Below are positions 42,391-46,885 of a stretch of 46,885 nt of DNA, piece after piece. The position numbers and the translations under genes were made by a program. The DNA is from Dethiobacter sp. (GTDB lineage: Bacteria; Bacillota; Dethiobacteria; Dethiobacterales; Dethiobacteraceae). Where the stretch lies: NCBI GenBank assembly GCA_020725465.1, contig DYEY01000053.1, positions 1 to 46,885 on the forward strand, in the 5' to 3' direction. Below the pieces are notes generated by a model. The model did no database searches, was not told the origin of the DNA, and was given only the letters and a program-made list of their open reading frames with translations. The stretch's first letter is position 1; the number at the start of each line of letters is the position of its first letter.

Positions 42391-42449
42391 GGAAGGCGGT
42401 TCTGTGGGTGAACCCTTCCGGAAAACTTTGTTTCCCGGGGGGGTTTTTT
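42391..42449 (+). promoter_or_regulatory. attenuator-like element before the nifH-like gene
   Basis: Two mutually exclusive hairpins are visible. The downstream one, an intrinsic terminator, pairs 42411-42424 (AACCCTTCCGGAAA) with 42431-42445 (one bulged C, two G-T pairs), followed by TTTT. The upstream one pairs GGAAG and GGTTC (42391-42402) with GAACC and CTTCC (42410-42419), using the 5' arm of the terminator. With no promoter visible between it and the nifH-like ATG, the terminator must be read through or conditional. The ligand or factor is unknown; no B12 box or other named riboswitch signature was seen. Confidence 0.65.
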
Positions 42450-42480
42450 ATTGGCAATTCATTTAGACGGGGGGCAGGGC

Positions 42481-43248
42481 ATGAAAAAAATTGCGATTTA
42501 TGGCAAGGGTGGAATAGGTAAGTCCACCACCACCTCTAATCTCTCTGCAGCGTTATCAGTATTGGGCTATAAAGTTATGCAGATTGGTTGTGACCCCAAA
42601 GCTGATTCCACGAAGAACCTGGTGGGAGGAAAACTGGTGCCCACGGTTCTGGACCGCATCAGGCAGAAAAAAGAAGATATATCCCTGGCGGATATTGTCT
42701 TTAAGGGGTTTAACGGTGTGCTTTGTGTGGAAGCCGGCGGACCTGCTCCCGGTATCGGGTGTGCCGGAAGGGGCATTATTGCGGCCTTTGAAAAGCTTGA
42801 GGAGTTAAAAGCTTTCCAGGTCTACCGGCCGGATGTGGTTATTTATGATGTGCTGGGGGACGTGGTCTGCGGGGGGTTTGCCATGCCAATCAGGGGTGGT
42901 TATGCTGAAGATGTTTTTGTTGTTACTTCCGGGGAAATGATGTCTCTTTATGCCGCCTGCAATATTGCTGCGGCCGTAAATCAGTTTCGCAGCAAGGGTT
43001 ACGCCCGCTTAAAAGGTTTGATTCTAAATGCCAAAGGGGTTGATAACGAGAGGGAATTGGTGGAGAAAACGGCAGGAGAAATCAATACCGAGGTCATTCA
43101 TTGCATACCCCGGGACGGTCATGTACAAAAGGCGGAGAATGAAGGGAAAACAGTGGTGGAAGCTTTTCCCGGTTCAGAAATGGCTAAAGTTTACCTGTCG
43201 CTGGCTGATGCTGTTATGGTAAATAAGGCTCGTTTCCAGGCCTGTTGA
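42481..43248 (+). CDS. NifH-like nitrogenase-superfamily iron-sulfur ATPase
   Basis: The 255-residue protein belongs to the NifH/BchL/CfbC superfamily, which hydrolyses ATP to send electrons to a component-1 partner. It has the deviant Walker [15 protein letters not shown] (residues 7-20), the switch region CDPKADST (37-44), and both cysteines that hold the dimer-bridging [4Fe-4S] cluster: Cys94 (GIGCAGRG) and Cys130 (DVVCGGFA). It is shorter than nitrogenase NifH (about 290), as in divergent group IV members. The ATG at 42481 has GGGGGG at about six bases; a TTG extension to 42451 abuts the terminator. Substrate unknown. Confidence 0.93.
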   Translation: MKKIAIYGKGGIGKSTTTSNLSAALSVLGYKVMQIGCDPKADSTKNLVGGKLVPTVLDRIRQKKEDISLADIVFKGFNGVLCVEAGGPAPGIGCAGRGIIAAFEKLEELKAFQVYRPDVVIYDVLGDVVCGGFAMPIRGGYAEDVFVVTSGEMMSLYAACNIAAAVNQFRSKGYARLKGLILNAKGVDNERELVEKTAGEINTEVIHCIPRDGHVQKAENEGKTVVEAFPGSEMAKVYLSLADAVMVNKARFQAC

Positions 43249-43283
43249 ATAAGAATGCAAACAATGAAAGGAGAGTAAGGCAG

Positions 43284-44228
43284 TTGAAGAAAACACACAC
43301 CTTAATTATTTGGGTTGTATTTTCCCTGATATTGGCAGGTTGTGTCAGTAAAGCCCAACCCGTCAATCCACCCACTGACGAGCAACCAGCCAAATTCCGG
43401 CTGGTTGAATCGGATGGTACAGTCTTTGAAAGGGATGCCGTACCGCAGCGCGTTATTGTTCTTTCTGTACCCATAGCGATCATAATGGATGCCCTGGGTA
43501 TTGAATTGGCAGGTATCACCCAGACATCCCGTCCCCTGCCGCCCAGGTTGGCCGAGTTGCCGCAGGCGGGAGTTCCCAAGGATCCCAATGTGGAAATTAT
43601 CAAATCCCTGACCCCGGATCTGGTGATTATCTCCAAAGATTTCAAGCATATGCACAAGGCTAAAATGGAGCAGCATAATATCCCTGTCTATTATATTGAT
43701 AACCAGCTTTATGAAGATACCTTCAAAAGCATTGAAATTTTTGGCAGGGCTTTTGGCAAGGAAGCAGAGGCAAGTCAACTCATTAAAGACATGAGGGCCA
43801 GGGAAAACCAGGTCCTGAGTGCTGCCAAGGGGAAACCTGCTCCCAAAGTATTGATACTTTTTGGCACCGCGGACTCCTTTACCATGCAGAAAAGCAATAC
43901 CTATGCCGGCAACCTGGTGGCAAAACTGGGTGGGATCAACATTGCAGATGATATTAAGCTGAGTGAGGTTTCAACAGGAAATATTCCGCTTAGCATTGAG
44001 CAGGTAGTGGCAATGAACCCTGATATTATCCTGCGGATTTCCCATGGTAACGCTGAAGAGACTCAAAAAATATACGAGCAGGAATTTGTCAGGAACCCGA
44101 TCTGGAATGCGGTTTCAGCCCAGCAAAACAACAGGGTTTACGACCTGCCGATGCATCTGTTCTTTTCCAACCCTGGCCTGCAGGTCATTGATGCTCTGGA
44201 ACACTTGGCCAAACTGATGTACCCGTAG
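43284..44228 (+). CDS. iron-chelate-type ABC transporter substrate-binding lipoprotein
   Basis: The 314-residue protein has a lipoprotein signal with lipobox L-A-G-Cys20 and a periplasmic-binding domain of the FecB/BtuF class (RVIVLSVPIAIIMDALGIELAGI, then LTPDLVIISKDF, IEQVVAMNPDIILRI, and YDLPMHLF). Ligands of the class include iron siderophores, heme and cobalamin; the actual ligand is not evident. The start is TTG 43284 with AAAGGAG about ten bases upstream, which leaves the signal sequence intact; a longer in-frame start at 43245 lacks one. Flanked by the NifH-like and permease genes in one transcript. Confidence 0.9.
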   Translation: MKKTHTLIIWVVFSLILAGCVSKAQPVNPPTDEQPAKFRLVESDGTVFERDAVPQRVIVLSVPIAIIMDALGIELAGITQTSRPLPPRLAELPQAGVPKDPNVEIIKSLTPDLVIISKDFKHMHKAKMEQHNIPVYYIDNQLYEDTFKSIEIFGRAFGKEAEASQLIKDMRARENQVLSAAKGKPAPKVLILFGTADSFTMQKSNTYAGNLVAKLGGINIADDIKLSEVSTGNIPLSIEQVVAMNPDIILRISHGNAEETQKIYEQEFVRNPIWNAVSAQQNNRVYDLPMHLFFSNPGLQVIDALEHLAKLMYP

Positions 44229-44238
44229 GGGGAGAATA

Positions 44239-45270
44239 ATGCTCACTGGAAAATCCCGGGCAACCTGCAGAGAAGTAAATACGCGCTTAATCAAACGGCT
44301 GATGGTGCTCGTTGCGGCTTTGACCTTACTGGTGACGGCCGGCTTTTTATCCCTGCGGTTTGGCAGCGTCCGGTATGCCACCGCTGATATAATTGGGTCA
44401 TTCCTGGGGGCGGAAGGAAGCACGGCCAAAGTAATAATTATGGATATCAGGCTGCCAAGAACTCTTATTGCCATAATGGTGGGGGCGAACCTGGCCATGT
44501 CCGGCGCCCTGCTCCAGGCGGTGATGCGCAACCCACTGGCCGATCCCGGGTTAACCGGGGTATCGGCCGGTGGTGGCCTGTCAGCGGTGACCATCATGCT
44601 GGTATTCCCCGAAATGACCCGGTATGTGCCCCTGGCCGCCTTTGGTGGCGGCATTGTGGCGGCTTTTATGGTTTATACCCTGGCCTGGAAACGGGGAATA
44701 GACCCTATCAGGATAATTCTGGCCGGGGTGGCGGTAAACGCCATCCTGGGCGGGGGCATATCTCTATTGTCCATTCTCTACAGCGACAGAATTCAGGGTG
44801 TGCTGATGTGGCTAAACGGCAGCATGTCGGCCAAGAGCAGATTTCATGTTAGCATTTTGGCTCCCTATAGTTTTATCGGGCTGATTGCTGCCCTGCTTTG
44901 CATTAACACCGCCAATGTTCTGCAACTGGGGGATGACGCTGCCAAAAGCCTGGGAGTCAGGGTCAATCTGGCCCGTATTCTTCTGTCCATGGTAGCGGCC
45001 TTCCTGGCCGGTATCTCGGTGGCCATGGTGGGATTGATCGGGTTTATCGGCCTTGTGGTGCCGCATATCAGCAGGTTGTTGGTGGGAACCGATTACCGCT
45101 TTATGCTGCCTGTCAGCGCTGTTATCGGCGGCATCTTGCTGACTCTGGCGGACACGGGAGCAAGGACTTTATTTAGCCCGGTGGAACTGCCGGTGGGCAT
45201 TTTAATGGCCATTATCGGGGGACCGTTTTTCCTGTACCTGTTAAGAAAAGGGGGTGCTTACAGGGTATGA
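44239..45270 (+). CDS. FecCD-type ABC transporter permease
   Basis: The 343-residue integral membrane protein shows roughly nine to ten hydrophobic segments from residue 20 on. It has the family motifs RLPRTLIAIMVGANLAMSGA, LQAVMRNPLADPGLTGVSAG, LGVRVNLARI and GLIGFIGLVVPHISRLLVG, the last being the ATPase-coupling region. It imports a metal chelate with the neighbouring lipoprotein and ATPase. The ATG has GGGGGAG at six bases; the stop overlaps the ATPase ATG (ATGA). Confidence 0.95.
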   Translation: MLTGKSRATCREVNTRLIKRLMVLVAALTLLVTAGFLSLRFGSVRYATADIIGSFLGAEGSTAKVIIMDIRLPRTLIAIMVGANLAMSGALLQAVMRNPLADPGLTGVSAGGGLSAVTIMLVFPEMTRYVPLAAFGGGIVAAFMVYTLAWKRGIDPIRIILAGVAVNAILGGGISLLSILYSDRIQGVLMWLNGSMSAKSRFHVSILAPYSFIGLIAALLCINTANVLQLGDDAAKSLGVRVNLARILLSMVAAFLAGISVAMVGLIGFIGLVVPHISRLLVGTDYRFMLPVSAVIGGILLTLADTGARTLFSPVELPVGILMAIIGGPFFLYLLRKGGAYRV

Positions 45271-46052
45271 TCAATGCGTCGGAACTGAAAATCGGTTATG
45301 ACAAAAAAGTGGTCGTTGATGGTTTTGGCTTTAACATCAGGCAGGGAGAAATGGTTTCCCTGATCGGCCCAAACGGCTCTGGGAAATCTACGGTACTCAA
45401 AGTTTTGGCCCGCCTGATGGAGAAAATGGGTGGAGCAGTCCTCCTGGACGGCGCAGACATTCACCGTCTGCCCACCAGGGAGGTGGCCAAAAAACTCTCC
45501 ATTCTCTCGCAGTACAATATTACCCCGCCTGACTTTACTGTGGAAGAACTGGTGAGCTATGGCCGCCTGCCTCACCGTAAAATGTTCCAGTTGGAAAGCA
45601 AGGCTGACCGGGAGATTGTCCGGTGGGCTCTCAGGCAGACCAAGCTGGAAAAACTGGCTAACCGGTTTATCAACAGTCTGTCGGGAGGAGAACGGCAGCG
45701 GGCCTGGATTGCCATGGCATTGGCCCAACAACCCAAGGTCCTTCTGCTGGACGAACCGACTACCTATCTTGATATCAGTCACCAGTTGGAAATCATGGAA
45801 TTGTTGAACACGCTTAACAGGGAACTGGACCTGACAGCGATTATGGTTCTGCACGATCTTAACCAGGCGGTGCGCTACAGCAACAGGCTGATTGTAATCA
45901 AAGAAGGGAAACTGTTCATGGATGGTGCACCCCAGGAAGTACTTACCGCCGAGATGTTAAGAAGTGTCTATAAAGTTGAAGCGGAAGTTACCATAAACAA
46001 GCAAATAGGCAAGCCAATGTTCATGCCCCTGGGCCTTGCTTTTGGCACATAA
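45267..46052 (+). CDS. FecE/BtuD-type ABC transporter ATPase
   Basis: The 261-residue ATPase has Walker A GPNGSGKST (about residues 34-42), a Q-loop in LSQYN, the LSGGERQRAWIA signature, Walker B VLLLDEPTTYLD and the switch His in LHDLNQA. It powers uptake through the adjacent permease. The ATG overlaps the permease stop, so translation is coupled. The next gene, the component-1-like protein, follows after 32 bases. Confidence 0.96.
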   Translation: MINASELKIGYDKKVVVDGFGFNIRQGEMVSLIGPNGSGKSTVLKVLARLMEKMGGAVLLDGADIHRLPTREVAKKLSILSQYNITPPDFTVEELVSYGRLPHRKMFQLESKADREIVRWALRQTKLEKLANRFINSLSGGERQRAWIAMALAQQPKVLLLDEPTTYLDISHQLEIMELLNTLNRELDLTAIMVLHDLNQAVRYSNRLIVIKEGKLFMDGAPQEVLTAEMLRSVYKVEAEVTINKQIGKPMFMPLGLAFGT

Positions 46053-46084
46053 ATCACTTTTTGGATTTTGTGAGGAGGATGACG

Positions 46085-46861
46085 GTGTACAGTTACAGTC
46101 TTGACAGATTAAAAAGGTTGGCAGAGATTGAAACGGACAAGGACATTTTGCAGTTGTCCAACGCCCAGTTTCCCGGTACCCACTGCCCCCTTTTCGGTGT
46201 GGCCTTAACAGCTGGGTATATAAAGGAATTGTATACCATAGTTGTGGGGACTGATGAATGTACTTTTTATACCAAAAATTTTACCATGGAAAGGGCCAAT
46301 GCCACCGGTTCCAGTGACAATCACTTTCTCTCTTTTGCCGTCAACCAGGATGATGTGGTATTTGGCTGTCACGACAAACTGAAAAAAGCAGTGGCTGAAA
46401 TTGACAGGAAGTACGGTCCCAAAGCGATTCTTCTGGTAACAACCTGCGTTATGGAAGTAATAGGCGAGGATTTTGAGGCACTGGTATATTCCCTGCAGAA
46501 CCAGATACAGGCAAAATTAATGGTGGTTCGAGCGGAACACTTTAAATGTCATAATCACATTCCCGGTATTGAACGGACTTTGGAAGCATTGGCAGGCCTG
46601 ATGGAGTATCAGCCGTTACGGGTAAAAACCATTAACATCCTGGGACACCGCTACAATGGAGTGGAAGATACGGAACTGCTGAAGTTACTGGTGCAAAAGG
46701 GGATTGACATTAACCTTGTTATCCCTTCCGCCTGTTCTGTCGATTCCCTGGCCATGGCGCCTGCAGCGGCGCTGAACATTGTTACCGACTTTTCCGCCCT
46801 GCCCCTGGCTGAACAGATGAAAACCAGGTTTAACACCGATTATTACTACAGCGAAAACTAA
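46085..46861 (+). CDS. short nitrogenase component-1-like protein
   Basis: The 258-residue protein resembles the N-terminal and middle domains of NifD/NifK/BchN-type component-1 proteins. PGTHCPLFG carries Cys34 and TTCVMEVIGED carries Cys121, at positions where family members bind their [Fe-S] cluster; Cys59 and Cys95 are extra candidates. The chain ends at YYYSEN, just after the ALPLAEQMKTRFNTDYY segment, where full-length relatives of about 400-450 residues would continue. The GTG at 46085 has AGGAGG six bases upstream; ATG 46079 directly abuts that site. It could be a genuine short subunit, one half of a split protein, or a truncated gene; 24 bases remain in the window. Confidence 0.8.
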   Translation: MYSYSLDRLKRLAEIETDKDILQLSNAQFPGTHCPLFGVALTAGYIKELYTIVVGTDECTFYTKNFTMERANATGSSDNHFLSFAVNQDDVVFGCHDKLKKAVAEIDRKYGPKAILLVTTCVMEVIGEDFEALVYSLQNQIQAKLMVVRAEHFKCHNHIPGIERTLEALAGLMEYQPLRVKTINILGHRYNGVEDTELLKLLVQKGIDINLVIPSACSVDSLAMAPAAALNIVTDFSALPLAEQMKTRFNTDYYYSEN

Positions 46862-46885
46862 AATCTCTCTTTAACAATTCATTCA

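Noticed and set aside
42360-42450. Possible cobalamin riboswitch before the nifH-like gene, because of an AGGTG and GGGAA-like start
   Set aside because: The conserved B12 box (GCCACTG-like) and the rest of the core are missing, and the region is too short; only the terminator pairing is supported.
42451-42480. Ten-codon N-terminal extension of the NifH-like protein from a TTG
   Set aside because: It starts directly at the terminator T run with no ribosome site; the ATG at 42481 has one and gives the normal NifH start.

Overview
The window reads as chromosomal DNA of an anaerobic, motile, probably spore-forming Firmicute close to Desulfotomaculum/Pelotomaculum (Peptococcaceae). Support comes from the sigma-H, CarD and YacL genes in the usual clostridial order, a CheC/CheD/FliY-type chemotaxis set, a FlxABCD-HdrABC electron-transfer complex, strong TTGACA/TATAAT-like promoters, AGGAGG ribosome sites and many GTG/TTG starts. 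This is inference from gene content; no rRNA or tRNA gene is present to fix the taxonomy.

Layout. 1-2388: the end of a chemoreceptor gene, then a ComFB-like protein and FapA on the minus strand. 2510-9723: a compact plus-strand operon fliM-fliN-fliY-cheW-cheA-cheY-cheC-cheD-cheR. 9735-12779: minus-strand genes for a FUSC-type membrane protein, a 58-residue glycine-rich protein starting at TTG, an orphan DNA methyltransferase and a membrane-anchored polysaccharide deacetylase. 12903-16232: a minus-strand operon of a DcuS/CitA-type sensor kinase, its response regulator and a TRAP-type solute-binding lipoprotein. 16796-23303: a seven-gene plus-strand operon hdrB-hdrC-hdrA-flxD-flxC-flxB-flxA, predicted to couple NADH oxidation to ferredoxin and thiol/disulfide chemistry. 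23483-28024: carA-carB on the minus strand behind a complete PyrR-type leader (promoter, PyrR motif, 12-codon leader peptide, terminator). 28067-30493: a soluble MCP-like protein, an IclR regulator and a small cysteine-containing protein.

30572-41747 holds the conserved housekeeping block carD-yacL-ispD-ispF-(nadE reversed)-gltX-[cysteine T-box]-cysE-cysS-mrnC-rlmB-sigH. It makes isoprenoid precursors, NAD, Glu- and Cys-tRNA and cysteine, and matures rRNA. The rae1/yacP gene that usually sits between rlmB and sigH is missing.

41758-46861 is the most unusual part. Directly after the sigH terminator lies a promoter with a Fur box, then a DUF2325 protein, a 73-residue unknown protein, an attenuator-like terminator, a NifH-like iron-sulfur ATPase, a FecB/FecC/FecE-type metal-chelate importer, and a short nitrogenase-component-1-like protein. 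No nifD/nifK/nifE/nifN/nifB set is seen. The arrangement suggests an iron-starvation-induced nitrogenase-like reductase coupled to chelate uptake, possibly acting on an imported metal complex or tetrapyrrole-like ligand. The chemistry is unknown and the component-1 protein is only about 258 residues, so a second subunit, or evidence of gene breakage, should be sought just beyond the window.
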